The notes beneath the pieces are model-generated. The model was not told the origin of the DNA, searched no databases, and saw only the letters and a list, made by a program, of their open reading frames with translations. A stretch of 64,000 nt of DNA from assembly GCF_009192745.1 (NCBI RefSeq), contig NZ_VTFV01000002.1, forward strand, positions 310,001 through 374,000, given 5' to 3'. This document shows, piece by piece, positions 1 through 8,493 of this stretch. Both the position numbers and the translations under genes were made by a program. The DNA comes from Arthrobacter citreus. Lineage in GTDB: Bacteria; Actinomycetota; Actinomycetes; Actinomycetales; Micrococcaceae. Every line of letters begins with the position of its first letter. Position 1 is the first letter of the stretch.

Positions 1-797
1 GCTATGACCTGAACGCCTTGATGATCGGGTCCGAAGGCACGCTGGGGATCGTCGTGGAGGCAACGCTGCGGCTGCGGCCGCTGCCCGTGCAGACCGCCAC
101 GGTTGCCGCCTTCTTCCCGAACGTTGAACAGGCGGCCCGGGCAGCTTCGGCGGTGGTTGCGGCGCGGATCCAGCCCTCCATGATGGAACTGATGGACGGC
201 CAGACCCTGGAAGCAGTCGATGCCGCGCTTGGCACGGACTACCGCTCCCGTGGCGCGTCCTTCCTGCTGGTGCAGACAGACGGCCATGGCGCGTTCCTGG
301 AACAGGACGTGGTCATGGACGCCGTGTCACCTTTCGGGATCTGTGAACGGGCGGTCGACGACGAGCAGGCTGCCGCACTGGTAACGGCACGTCGGGAGGC
401 CATCCCGTCCCTGGAAAAGCTCGGCCGGGTATCGATCGGGGACATCGGCGTTCCACGCGGGAAGCTGGCCGACGTCGTCGCGGGGCTGGAAGACATCGCC
501 GAACGCACCGGGGTGCGGATCTTCACCATCGCCCATGCCTCGGACGGCAACCTGCACCCGATGATCGTGATGGACCTGGAGGACTCCGTGACCGAGGGGC
601 CGCCAAAGGTGGCGCTGGGTGAGATGTTCCACCTGGCCAAGTCCCTGGGCGGCACGCTCACCGGGGAACACGGAATTGGCCTGCTGAAGCGGGACTGGTT
701 GCAGGAGGAGCTGGGGGACGTCTCGCTGGAGGTCATGCACACCATCCGGGCAGCCCTGGACCCCATGGGCATCCTGAACCCCGGCAAGGCTATCTAG
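1..797 (+). CDS. FAD-linked oxidase, C-terminal part (glycolate/D-lactate dehydrogenase type), cut by window start
   Basis: The reading frame is already open at the left edge, so the N-terminal FAD-binding half lies outside the window. The visible part begins inside the FAD-binding domain with the segment LMIGSEGTLGIV, then runs through the FAD-oxidase C-terminal domain. Family hallmarks are the histidines of AHASDGNLHP and TGEHGIGLLK and the terminal LDPMGILNPGKAI. Such enzymes (GlcD, D-lactate dehydrogenase, D-2-hydroxyacid dehydrogenases) oxidise 2-hydroxy acids to 2-oxo acids. It converges on the collagen-like gene with a 12 bp gap. Glycolate oxidation would suit a neighbourhood that degrades purines, but the substrate cannot be read from this fragment. 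Confidence 0.88.
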   Translation, partial: YDLNALMIGSEGTLGIVVEATLRLRPLPVQTATVAAFFPNVEQAARAASAVVAARIQPSMMELMDGQTLEAVDAALGTDYRSRGASFLLVQTDGHGAFLEQDVVMDAVSPFGICERAVDDEQAAALVTARREAIPSLEKLGRVSIGDIGVPRGKLADVVAGLEDIAERTGVRIFTIAHASDGNLHPMIVMDLEDSVTEGPPKVALGEMFHLAKSLGGTLTGEHGIGLLKRDWLQEELGDVSLEVMHTIRAALDPMGILNPGKAI

Positions 798-809
798 GAG
801 CCGGCTGCC

Positions 810-1886
810 CTACTCGAAGAGCAGTGAGACGCGCAGGTTCTCAATGGGGGCGGGTCCCACGCCGCGAACCCACAGGACGAGTTTCTGGTTCTGCGCCACG
901 GCCAGCGATCCAGTGCGCCCACATTGGGAGGTAGTAGTGCAGGACATGGCGGGTTGGAACAGGCCGTCACGGACGAGGTACACGTCGATGCTGCTGCTCC
1001 GTTCCGTCATCTCGACTCTCATCTCGGTGATGGTCCCGGCGCGCGGCACTCGAATTTCGTTAGCGGCTCGCGAGCTGGAGGGAGCCACCGAGCCGGAGAT
1101 CGGGAAGTAAGCCGCACCGTCGGCGAAAGCTGCGGGATCTATGGTGCCGGGCAGGAAACTGACGAAGACCGTCCCGGCCCCTGCCGGTCCCTGGGGCCCC
1201 TGCGGTCCTGCCGGCCCGACCGGTCCTGCCGGTCCCTGTGGTCCGGCTGGCCCGATGGGTCCGGTATCGCCGGTGTCGCCCTTAACTCCCTGTAATCCTT
1301 CGGCGCCTGCAGGCCCCTGGATGCCCGGCGCCCCTTGGGCGCCCATCGGCCCCTGTGGTCCCACCAGACTTTGTGTGCCGAGCGGCCACGCCCCGCCGGT
1401 CTTGGGCCCGTAGACCACGAAGCTGGCGGTATCGAGGTAAAAATCACCGTCGATACCCAGAGCTGCGGCGGGCAGTCCGGAACCGCTGCGGATGCTGTTT
1501 CCATCCCGTCCCGGAAGCCCTGCTGCCCCTGCCGGGCCGGAAGGGCCGGTGAGACTGTTCTGTCCGGGGGCGCCGTCGTCACCTTTTTCTCCCGGTTCGC
1601 CTTTCTCCCCTCTTTCCGGGCCCGCTGGCTTGGCAGTGGCGTCCACCTGCGGCGCATCGTCCGCCGGGCCGGCCGCCAGCCAGGACACGGGCACTTCGTC
1701 CGGGCCGCAGGACAGTTCGCCGGCGTCCGTGGAGATCCCTGTGAACTGCAGCGAAGACCCGTCAAGGCAGGCGTGGAAGGCGCCGGCGTCGTCGGGTGAT
1801 GAGGCGGGGGTGCAGGCGCTGAGCAGCAAAGCGGCGGCAGTCGCTGCGGCAAGGGCCGGCACGCGCGCGTAGAGGGGGCGGTTCAC
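810..1886 (-). CDS. Collagen-like Gly-X-Y repeat lipoprotein
   Basis: A predicted 358-residue surface lipoprotein. I chose the GTG start because it follows AGGAG at good spacing and gives a clean lipoprotein signal ending in LLLSAC. An open frame extends 62 codons further upstream but lacks these signs. After a short Cys-containing N-terminal region come two Gly-X-Y blocks (GEKGEPGEKGDDGAPG and, later, GPAGPQGPAGPVGPAGPQG). They are separated by a segment containing GDFYLDTASFVVYGPK, a module seen between collagen-like tracts in other bacteria. A non-repetitive C-terminal domain of about 110 residues ends LRVSLLFE. Gly-X-Y tracts normally form triple helices, so a trimeric cell-surface stalk is likely. 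Its function is unknown. Confidence 0.85.
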   Translation of the reverse strand: MNRPLYARVPALAAATAAALLLSACTPASSPDDAGAFHACLDGSSLQFTGISTDAGELSCGPDEVPVSWLAAGPADDAPQVDATAKPAGPERGEKGEPGEKGDDGAPGQNSLTGPSGPAGAAGLPGRDGNSIRSGSGLPAAALGIDGDFYLDTASFVVYGPKTGGAWPLGTQSLVGPQGPMGAQGAPGIQGPAGAEGLQGVKGDTGDTGPIGPAGPQGPAGPVGPAGPQGPQGPAGAGTVFVSFLPGTIDPAAFADGAAYFPISGSVAPSSSRAANEIRVPRAGTITEMRVEMTERSSSIDVYLVRDGLFQPAMSCTTTSQCGRTGSLAVAQNQKLVLWVRGVGPAPIENLRVSLLFE

Positions 1887-1982
1887 GGTACGTATCTCCT
1901 GGATAAGCGGCGGGGGACCGGCTGGAGGTTGAATCCGGCACCGCGCTGATCTCCCCGGGATGCGGCTGCGCCTTGAACTTCC

Positions 1983-2046
1983 TTGGACTGGAGTCATTGA
2001 TGGACTTAATCCAATTAACATGCTGGGGGATCTTGGACTGAGTCCA
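1983..2046. repeat. Triple TGGACT repeat with a 13 bp palindrome upstream of the collagen-like gene
   Basis: TGGACT occurs at 1984-1989, 2001-2006 and 2034-2039. The last copy is the left arm of a perfect inverted repeat, TGGACT-G-AGTCCA (2034-2046). The cluster lies about 100-160 bp upstream of the collagen-like lipoprotein start. It is a plausible operator array for that gene, although no regulator is identified. Confidence 0.4.
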
Positions 2047-2081
2047 TAATATGTTGCGGGAATATGACGCACGCCAAATAA

Positions 2082-2122
2082 AAACAGCAGCTGTCCCGGC
2101 CGGGCCGGGACAGCTGCTGTTT
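2082..2122 (-). terminator. Rho-independent terminator after the MMPL gene
   Basis: Perfect 20 bp arms at 2082-2101 and 2103-2122 around a single G. On the minus strand the hairpin is followed by a T-rich run (TTTTTATTT). It sits just after the MMPL stop codon and ends the TetR-MMPL transcript. Confidence 0.85.
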
Positions 2123-2134
2123 GGAGTTGACCGG

Positions 2135-4636
2135 TTAACCGCTGTGGTTCGCGGGTTCCGGTTCGCGGTGCTCCACGTGCGGGTGGCGGCGCTCAAGGGA
2201 GGAGCCTTCGACGTCGACATCCGGCAGGATCCGCTCCAGCCACTTAGGCAGCCACCATGCCTTGTCTCCGGCCAGGTGCATCAGCGCCGGGATCAGCAGC
2301 ATGCGGACCACAAATGCGTCCAGCAGCACACCGAATGCCAGCGCGAAGCCGATCGGCCGGATCATGGCGCTGTGGGAGAAGACGAAACCACCAAAAACGG
2401 AGACCATGATGATCGCCGCGGCTGTCACCACGGCACGTCCGGCACGGACACCCTGAACCACGGCAACCCGTGACGGAGCGCCGTGCGCGTAAGCCTCGCG
2501 CATGCCGGAGCCGATGAAGAGCATGTAGTCCATGGCCAGGCCAAACAGGATGCCCACAAGGATGGTCGGCAGGAAGTTCAGGATCGGGCCGGGGGACTCC
2601 ACATTGAAGATCCCGGACAGCCAGCCCCACTGGTAGATGGCCACGACGCCGCCCAGTGCACCGAAGTAGGAGAGCACAAAGCCAAGCGTAGCGATGACGG
2701 GAACGTAGATGGACCGGAACACCAGGATGAGGATCAGCAGGGACAGGCCCACCACCACGCCGAGGTAAATCGGCAGGGCGTCGGAGAGCTTGTCCGAGAT
2801 GTCGATGTTGCCGGAAGCGGTTCCAGCCACGCCGATCTCATATTCACCGTTCAGCGGGGACATGTCCCGGAGCGTGTGGACCAGGTTCTCGGTGGACTCA
2901 CTCGTGGGTCCCTGTTCTGGAACCACCTGGAACGCGACGGTGCTGCCGTCCTCGGATGAACCGATGGGCGCAACGGCGGAAACGCCGTCCTGCTCGAAGA
3001 GGATCCCGGCGATCTCGGCCTGGATTTCGGTTGCTTCGGCTTCGGTGGGTTCGGAGTCAAGTTCCGCCACCACCAACAGGGTGCCGTTCTGGCCCTCGCC
3101 AAACTTCTCCGAAAGGGTGGAATAGGCGCGGTACTGCGTGGAGTCGTGGGCTTCGGAAGACCCGTCCGGCAGGCCGGTGCGCAGGTCCAGGGCAGGGATG
3201 GCGATGACCAGCAGTGCCGCGATTGAAACCAGTGCGGTGAGCACGGCGCTCATGGTGGACATCGGCTTGGCAGTGGTGGGGGCAGGTGCCGGTGACGCTG
3301 CTTCCGCGGCCTGCGTGACAGCGGCGCGTTCCTTCTTGCTCAGGATGCGCATGCCGGTCAGTTTCAGAAGTGCCGGGGTGAGGGTCACTGCGATCATCAC
3401 GGCGATGGCGATGCAGGCTGCACCCACGGTGCCCATGAGGCCAAGGAACGGGATGCCGGTGATGTTCAGGGCCAGCAGTGCAATCAGCACGGTGGAACCA
3501 GCGAAGACGACGGCGTTGCCGGAGGTGCCGTTGGCCAAGCCAATTGACTCCTCCAGCTCGTAACCCGCCTTCAGCTGGCGCCGGTGCCGGTTCACGATGA
3601 ACAGCGCATAGTCGATGCCTACGGCCAGGCCCAGCATCAGGCCCAGGACCGGCGTTACGGAGACCATTTCGACGACGCCGGAGAACGCCAGGGCGCCCAG
3701 GGCGCCAATACCGACGCCGATCATCGCGGTGATCAGCGGCAGTCCTGCCCCGATAAGGGTGCCGAGCATGACCACCAAAACCACTGCGGCCACAACCAGG
3801 CCGATGACCTCGCCGATGCCGAAGATAGAGGGGATGCCCTGGGCGATGTCCGTGGAGAAATCAGTGGTCACACCGTTTACGGGGGCGTCATTGAAGACAG
3901 CCACCAGTGCGTCCTTGGTTTCCTGGGTGACTTCCATCTGGGTGTCTTCGAAGACAACGGTCACAATGGCGGCGCTGCCGTCCTCGGAGACCATGCGGAT
4001 GTTCTGGGCCATGTTGAGCAGTGCGGCACCCTGTTCCAGCTGCGGTGCCTGCTCTTCCGCGGCGGCGGCCTGCGCCTCGAGTTCGGCGCGGCCCGCGTCG
4101 ATCTGGGCCTGCTGGGCGTCGAGCTGCGGCTGGGCAGCGGCCAGGGCGCCGGCGGCCTCGGCTTGGGCGCGGGCGGCATCGAGCTGCTGCTGGCCCGCGT
4201 CGAGCTCGGCGCGGGCGGCTTCCAGCTGGGCGCGGCCGGCGTCGAGCTGTGCCTGGCCTTCCTCCAGCTGGGCGCGCTGCGCTTCCCGCTCGGCTTCGGT
4301 GGCGAAGGGGTCGACGGCGTTTTCCACGCCGTCCACCTCGGACGCATCGGTCACCAGGGCGGCGATGGCGTCCTTCTGCTCCTGGGTGAAGGGTGAGCCG
4401 TCCTCGGTCTGGAAGACCACCGAACCGGTGCCTCCGGAGGCTTCCGGCAGTTCCTGCTGGAGCCGGTCCGTGACCTGGGTGGTGGGGGTGCCGGGAATGG
4501 AGATGGCGGTGGAGAGAGTGCCGCCGAAGAGCGCGAAGGCAATGCCGGCAACTGCCAGCACCGCTATCCACACGCCCAGCACGGTGCGGGCGCGGCGTGC
4601 GGCACCCTGCCCCAGGCGGTAGAGGAATTCAGCCAT
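2135..4636 (-). CDS. MMPL/RND-family transporter with coiled-coil external domain
   Basis: An 833-residue MMPL (RND superfamily) protein. An N-terminal membrane helix is followed by a large extracytoplasmic domain, then a block of helices containing GLMLGLAVGIDYALFIVNR. A second external domain is followed by a final helix block with GLAMDYMLFIGSGMREAY. The two GxxxDY motifs are the family's proton-relay region. The first external domain (about residues 110-200) carries an Ala/Gln-rich heptad-like repeat (QLDAGRAQLEAARAELDAGQ), predicted to be a long coiled coil. The start has AAGGA upstream. The gene lies 74 bp behind a TetR gene on the same strand, which suggests regulated export of a lipid or hydrophobic toxicant. 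The substrate is unknown. Confidence 0.93.
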   Translation of the reverse strand: MAEFLYRLGQGAARRARTVLGVWIAVLAVAGIAFALFGGTLSTAISIPGTPTTQVTDRLQQELPEASGGTGSVVFQTEDGSPFTQEQKDAIAALVTDASEVDGVENAVDPFATEAEREAQRAQLEEGQAQLDAGRAQLEAARAELDAGQQQLDAARAQAEAAGALAAAQPQLDAQQAQIDAGRAELEAQAAAAEEQAPQLEQGAALLNMAQNIRMVSEDGSAAIVTVVFEDTQMEVTQETKDALVAVFNDAPVNGVTTDFSTDIAQGIPSIFGIGEVIGLVVAAVVLVVMLGTLIGAGLPLITAMIGVGIGALGALAFSGVVEMVSVTPVLGLMLGLAVGIDYALFIVNRHRRQLKAGYELEESIGLANGTSGNAVVFAGSTVLIALLALNITGIPFLGLMGTVGAACIAIAVMIAVTLTPALLKLTGMRILSKKERAAVTQAAEAASPAPAPTTAKPMSTMSAVLTALVSIAALLVIAIPALDLRTGLPDGSSEAHDSTQYRAYSTLSEKFGEGQNGTLLVVAELDSEPTEAEATEIQAEIAGILFEQDGVSAVAPIGSSEDGSTVAFQVVPEQGPTSESTENLVHTLRDMSPLNGEYEIGVAGTASGNIDISDKLSDALPIYLGVVVGLSLLILILVFRSIYVPVIATLGFVLSYFGALGGVVAIYQWGWLSGIFNVESPGPILNFLPTILVGILFGLAMDYMLFIGSGMREAYAHGAPSRVAVVQGVRAGRAVVTAAAIIMVSVFGGFVFSHSAMIRPIGFALAFGVLLDAFVVRMLLIPALMHLAGDKAWWLPKWLERILPDVDVEGSSLERRHPHVEHREPEPANHSG

Positions 4637-4710
4637 TGGTGGTCCTTATCGAAATCATGGGTTCTGCTGCGGACGGGGGCGGCGGAGGTGAACCGCTGCG
4701 AGCGAAAACT

Positions 4711-5355
4711 TTAGGACCGGCCCGGGGGTGTGCCCGCCCCGGTGCCGGTTCGGAGGGCCGTGACGAGACGCTGGAGCAGCTCTATCCACGCGGTCCGGGA
4801 TTCAGGGCTGTCAACAGCGCCTGTCTGCGCACACCAGCGTTCGTAGAGCACGCTGATGCCACCGGCAAAGGTGCCCACCAGCAGCTGGATGTCTTCAGGA
4901 TCCGCTTCAGGGTGCCGGGCGGCCAGGGCCGCCATCACCTGGTCCCCGGCCATGGTCACGGAACGGAAAGCCATAATTGCCTGCTGGGGAGAGGAACGGG
5001 AATCGGCGCGGCCAAGGACCTGGGTGAGGTAAGAGACCGCTTCGATGAACCTGGGTGAACTCACCAGGTCCACGAGGTCATCCAGGGGTGAATAGCCTTC
5101 CGGGGCAGTGCCTTCCGGCAGCATCAGGGACGAAGCGACGACGTCGGTCCCCACCTCGGTGACAACGTCATCCAGGGAGGCAAAGTGGTTGAAGACGGTA
5201 CGCCGGGAGACGTCGGCCCGCTGCGCGAGCTCGTCTACGGAAAAATCGGTTCCACGGCGCTCGGACAGCAGGGCGGCGCAGGCGTTCACTATCGCCTGGC
5301 GGTGCCGGCTTTTGATGGCGGACCTGCGGTCGGGAGCGGTACTGGCGGGAAGCAC
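4711..5355 (-). CDS. TetR-family repressor of the MMPL operon
   Basis: A 214-residue TetR regulator. The N-terminal helix-turn-helix reads FSVDELAQRADVSRRTVFNHF (about residues 38-58), and a divergent ligand-binding C-terminal domain follows. The start is GTG at 5355. AGGAG lies only one base from it, too close for a ribosome site, whereas a TAGTGT -10 box (5362-5367) ends six bases before the GTG, so a leaderless mRNA is likely. The operator-like palindromes at 5369-5392 overlap the promoter, which implies autoregulation. The MMPL gene follows on the same strand. The effector is unknown. Confidence 0.9.
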   Translation of the reverse strand: MLPASTAPDRRSAIKSRHRQAIVNACAALLSERRGTDFSVDELAQRADVSRRTVFNHFASLDDVVTEVGTDVVASSLMLPEGTAPEGYSPLDDLVDLVSSPRFIEAVSYLTQVLGRADSRSSPQQAIMAFRSVTMAGDQVMAALAARHPEADPEDIQLLVGTFAGGISVLYERWCAQTGAVDSPESRTAWIELLQRLVTALRTGTGAGTPPGRS

Positions 5356-5361
5356 ACTCCT

Positions 5362-5392
5362 ACACTAAGTGCATCGTTGCACCCGGTGCAAC
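5362..5392 (-). promoter_or_regulatory. TetR promoter with overlapping double palindromic operator
   Basis: A perfect 17 bp inverted repeat, GTTGCACC-C-GGTGCAAC (5376-5392), overlaps a second one, GTGCA-TCGT-TGCAC (5369-5382). On the minus strand a -35 box TTGCAC (5386-5391) and a -10 box TAGTGT (5362-5367) are 18 bp apart, so repressor bound here would cover the promoter. The outer palindrome also includes the first base of the neighbouring gene's stop codon. Confidence 0.6.
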
Positions 5393-5673
5393 TAATCCCG
5401 CTCGGGTTCCGATGCTTCCGGGGTGCGGCTGGTGGCAGCGGACCTCCGCGATCCCAGGAAATGCACCAGCACGCCAGCGCCGATCAGGGTGAGTGCCGCG
5501 CCTCCGTACACAGTGGCCAAGGAGTACACGCCGTCCGGGGCGCCTGAGAACAACCTGCTCAGGAGTCCTGGAATCTGCGGGCCGGCGAACAGGAGCACCG
5601 TCAGCAGCGGCCCTCCGGTCAGCCAGCCGCTGCGGCCGGGCTGCGTGTTTTTCCCGCTGCTCTGCTCACTCAT
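5392..5673 (-). CDS. Small two-helix membrane protein of unknown function
   Basis: A 93-residue protein with a polar N-terminus, two hydrophobic segments (LTVLLFAGPQIPGLLSRLF and VYGGAALTLIGAGVLVHFL) and a charged C-terminal tail. I do not recognise a family. It lies directly upstream of the TetR gene on the same strand, and its TAG stop (5392-5394) touches the TetR operator. Read-through from this gene into tetR is possible. Confidence 0.6.
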   Translation of the reverse strand: MSEQSSGKNTQPGRSGWLTGGPLLTVLLFAGPQIPGLLSRLFSGAPDGVYSLATVYGGAALTLIGAGVLVHFLGSRRSAATSRTPEASEPERD

Positions 5674-5727
5674 GGCTTAAGTCTTCCAGATTTCCGGCCG
5701 GTCCGTTTCCGCAGCTGCCGGCTGTGT

Positions 5728-8493
5728 TCACTGAACTGTGAGTGGGCGCGCTGGAACACCGGCTTCGCGCAGCGCCAGGTATACCCGGTCGCGGGCAAAC
5801 GGAGGCCGGGTGAACCGCAGCCCGGTGGCATCCCGGAGGGCATTGGCCAGTGCCGGTACTACGGGATTGAACGGACTCTCGCTCATCGATTTGGCGCCGA
5901 GGGGACCCAGTGAATCGCTGGTGGAGGCAAAGAGGACTTCAGTGTGCGGCACATCGGCGAAAGCAGGTACGTGGTACTGGCGCAGCACCCTGGTCTGGAC
6001 TTCTCCGGAGCCGTCCACCAGCACTTCCTCGAACAGTGCCGCACCGATCGCCTGCGCCACGCCGCCTTCGACCTGGCCGCGGCACTGCAGCGGGTTCACC
6101 ACCACTCCGGCGTCGGCGGCCTGCACACTCTGCAGGATCCGGATCTCCCCGGTGGACGGGTCAACGGCCACGCGGAAGCCCTGCACGTTGAACGCCACGG
6201 AGCGCGGTGTGCCGCCCCAGCGTCCTTCGGCAGCAAGCTCGACGCCGGCCTCCCGTGCCCGCAGATACACCTCCGCCAGCGGCACGCGTTCGTCCCCGCA
6301 GGCCACGGCGTCCGCCTCAAGACTGACCTGGGCAGAGGTGTTCCGGAACAGCGACGCCGCGAAGCCCTGCAGTTTCGTTGCCAGATCAGCGGCTGCCGCC
6401 AGCGTTGCCTTGCCCGCTACAACGGTGCCGGTGGAGCCGTACGCGCCCGTGTCATGGTCCACCAGGTCCGTGTCCGACTGGCGGATCACCACGTTCTGCG
6501 GCTGCGTGGACAAGGCGCTGCAGGCCAGCTGGGTGTGGACCGTCGTGGTGCCGTTGCCGAACTCGGCGGTGCCGACGTCGAGCCCGTACCTGCCGTCCGG
6601 GCGCAGCGCGATCCGGGTGTGGGCAACGTGCCCGCGCGGCGGCACGGTGTCGATCATGGCGACAGCGGTGCCCTCGCCCACCAGCCAGCCCGGGGCAAGG
6701 CGTGCTCCGGAGCGCTGCGGATCCCGCGACCCGGTTTCCAGTGAAGTGCGAACCAGGTCCACGCATTCATCCAGGCCGTAGCTGCCGTAGAGCACGTCCC
6801 CGGCCGCTTCCGGCGACGTGGAAAGCATTGGGTCGCCCTCAACCACCAAATTCCGGCGTTTGAACTCGAGCGGATCAAGGTCCAGCGTCCGGGCCAGTTC
6901 GTCCAGCGCCGACTCGATCGCGAAGATCATCTGGCTCAGCCCGTAGCCGCGGAAGGCGCCTGCCGGAACTGTGTTGGTATAGACAGCGCGGGCGTCCACT
7001 TTCTTGTTCGCACACCGGTAGACCGCCACGGACTCACCGCAGCCGTGGAACATCACGCCCGGCCCGTGGTTTCCGTAGGCACCGGTGTTGGTGGTGACGT
7101 CCACGGCCAGTGCGGTCAGCATGCCCTGCGCGTCAGCCCCGGCCTTGACCCGGACCCGGAAGGGATGCCGGGTGGTGGAGGCGGTGAACTGCTCCTCCCG
7201 GCTCAGCTCAATCTGCACCGGCCTGCCCAGCCGAAGGGCAGCCAGCACCGCTACGTCCTCCACGAGGACCTCCTGCTTTCCCCCAAAGCCGCCGCCCACC
7301 CGCCCGGAAACCACCCGCACCTTCTCCAGCTGAAGGTCGAACACCCGGCTGAGGGTGCGCCGAACCAGGAACGGCACCTGGGTGGACGTCCGCACAACCA
7401 GCCGTCCGTGCTCATCGAAGGAAGCGATTGCCGCATGGGTCTCCAAAGCCACGTGCTGCAGGCGCTGGCTGTAGTAGGTCCCCTCATGCACTGCCACGGC
7501 CGCGGCGAACCCGGCCTCCGGATTGCCCAGTTCAGCATGCAGTTCGGCGACGATGTTGCTGGGAGCCGGAGTGCCGACGCCGGGTTCCGCCGCCGCGGCC
7601 GCATGCAGCAGCGGTGCCCCGGGCGCCAGAGCCTCGTCCGGTTCGAACACTGCGGGCAGGATTTCGTAGTCGATCCGCAGTGCCCGGACCCCGGCCTCAG
7701 CAGCGGCCACCGAGGCTGCCGCCACCACAGCCACGCGCTGCCCCTTGAACCGCACGACGTCGTCCAGCACCCGGGTGTCCGCCGGGTCATCCGTGTGCAG
7801 CTCATGCTGGGCGGAGGAAAACCGGAGCGCCGGGGCGTCCTCGTGTGTAAACACGGCCTCGACGCCTGGGACGGCCAGGGCAGCTTCGGTGTCGATCGAT
7901 ACGATCCGGGCGTGGGCATGCGGTGACCGGGCCAGTGCCAGATGCAGCAGGTCCGGGTGGATTCCGGGAGGCAGGTCAAGGGCGTAACGGGCAGTGCCGG
8001 TGACGATTGCCGGCCCGGCAGGCGCGGCAACGCTGTCTCCCACCCCGTGGCCGCCGTCGTCAACGCGCTGCGTGCCGGCTATGGCGTCTTCCACGGCCCG
8101 GTAGCCCGTGCAGCGGCAGAGGTTGCCTTTCAGCGCACGGGGAAGATTGGCCCGATCGGCCGGGCCGAATGCTGCCGCGGTCATGATCATCCCTGCGGTA
8201 CAGAAGCCGCACTGGAATCCCTGGGCGGCCAGGAACTGCTGCTGCATCGGATGGAGGGTGCCGCCGTCGGCCAGCCCCTCGATAGTCGTCACGTCCCGGC
8301 CCTCTGCCCGGCGGGCAGGGAAAATGCAGCTGTGGACCGGTATCCCGTCAACGTGGACTGTGCATGCTCCGCAGTCGCCCGCGTCGCATCCCTTCTTCAC
8401 ACCGGTGTTGCCCAGTTCGCGCAGGAACGTGCGCAGGCACTGTCCCGGCGCGGGTTCCGCCGAAACTGGCTGTCCGTTGACGGTATAGCTCAC
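5728..8493 (-). CDS. Xanthine dehydrogenase, fused 2Fe-2S and molybdopterin subunits
   Basis: A 921-residue protein joining the iron-sulfur and molybdenum subunits of a xanthine-oxidase-family hydroxylase. Residues 1-150 carry both 2Fe-2S cysteine sets (GCDAGDCGACTV, then CGFCTAG and NLCRCTGYRA). The remainder is the aldehyde oxidase/xanthine dehydrogenase fold, with GGGFGGKQEV, GAFRGYGLSQ and, near the C-terminus, GAKSMSESPFNP. The Glu of the last motif sits where the catalytic glutamate normally is. The GTG start overlaps the stop of the FAD-subunit gene (GTGA) and follows GGAGGAG. An in-frame extension 26 codons upstream is disfavoured. With urate-degrading genes divergent next door, hypoxanthine/xanthine to urate is the likely reaction. 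The Mo-cofactor maturation gene xdhC is not in the window. Confidence 0.9.
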   Translation of the reverse strand: MSYTVNGQPVSAEPAPGQCLRTFLRELGNTGVKKGCDAGDCGACTVHVDGIPVHSCIFPARRAEGRDVTTIEGLADGGTLHPMQQQFLAAQGFQCGFCTAGMIMTAAAFGPADRANLPRALKGNLCRCTGYRAVEDAIAGTQRVDDGGHGVGDSVAAPAGPAIVTGTARYALDLPPGIHPDLLHLALARSPHAHARIVSIDTEAALAVPGVEAVFTHEDAPALRFSSAQHELHTDDPADTRVLDDVVRFKGQRVAVVAAASVAAAEAGVRALRIDYEILPAVFEPDEALAPGAPLLHAAAAAEPGVGTPAPSNIVAELHAELGNPEAGFAAAVAVHEGTYYSQRLQHVALETHAAIASFDEHGRLVVRTSTQVPFLVRRTLSRVFDLQLEKVRVVSGRVGGGFGGKQEVLVEDVAVLAALRLGRPVQIELSREEQFTASTTRHPFRVRVKAGADAQGMLTALAVDVTTNTGAYGNHGPGVMFHGCGESVAVYRCANKKVDARAVYTNTVPAGAFRGYGLSQMIFAIESALDELARTLDLDPLEFKRRNLVVEGDPMLSTSPEAAGDVLYGSYGLDECVDLVRTSLETGSRDPQRSGARLAPGWLVGEGTAVAMIDTVPPRGHVAHTRIALRPDGRYGLDVGTAEFGNGTTTVHTQLACSALSTQPQNVVIRQSDTDLVDHDTGAYGSTGTVVAGKATLAAAADLATKLQGFAASLFRNTSAQVSLEADAVACGDERVPLAEVYLRAREAGVELAAEGRWGGTPRSVAFNVQGFRVAVDPSTGEIRILQSVQAADAGVVVNPLQCRGQVEGGVAQAIGAALFEEVLVDGSGEVQTRVLRQYHVPAFADVPHTEVLFASTSDSLGPLGAKSMSESPFNPVVPALANALRDATGLRFTRPPFARDRVYLALREAGVPARPLTVQ

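Noticed and set aside
1141-1872. Pro/Gly-rich open frames opposite the collagen-like gene
   Set aside because: They are by-products of the Gly-X-Y repeat on the other strand. Only the minus-strand frame has a signal peptide and ribosome site.
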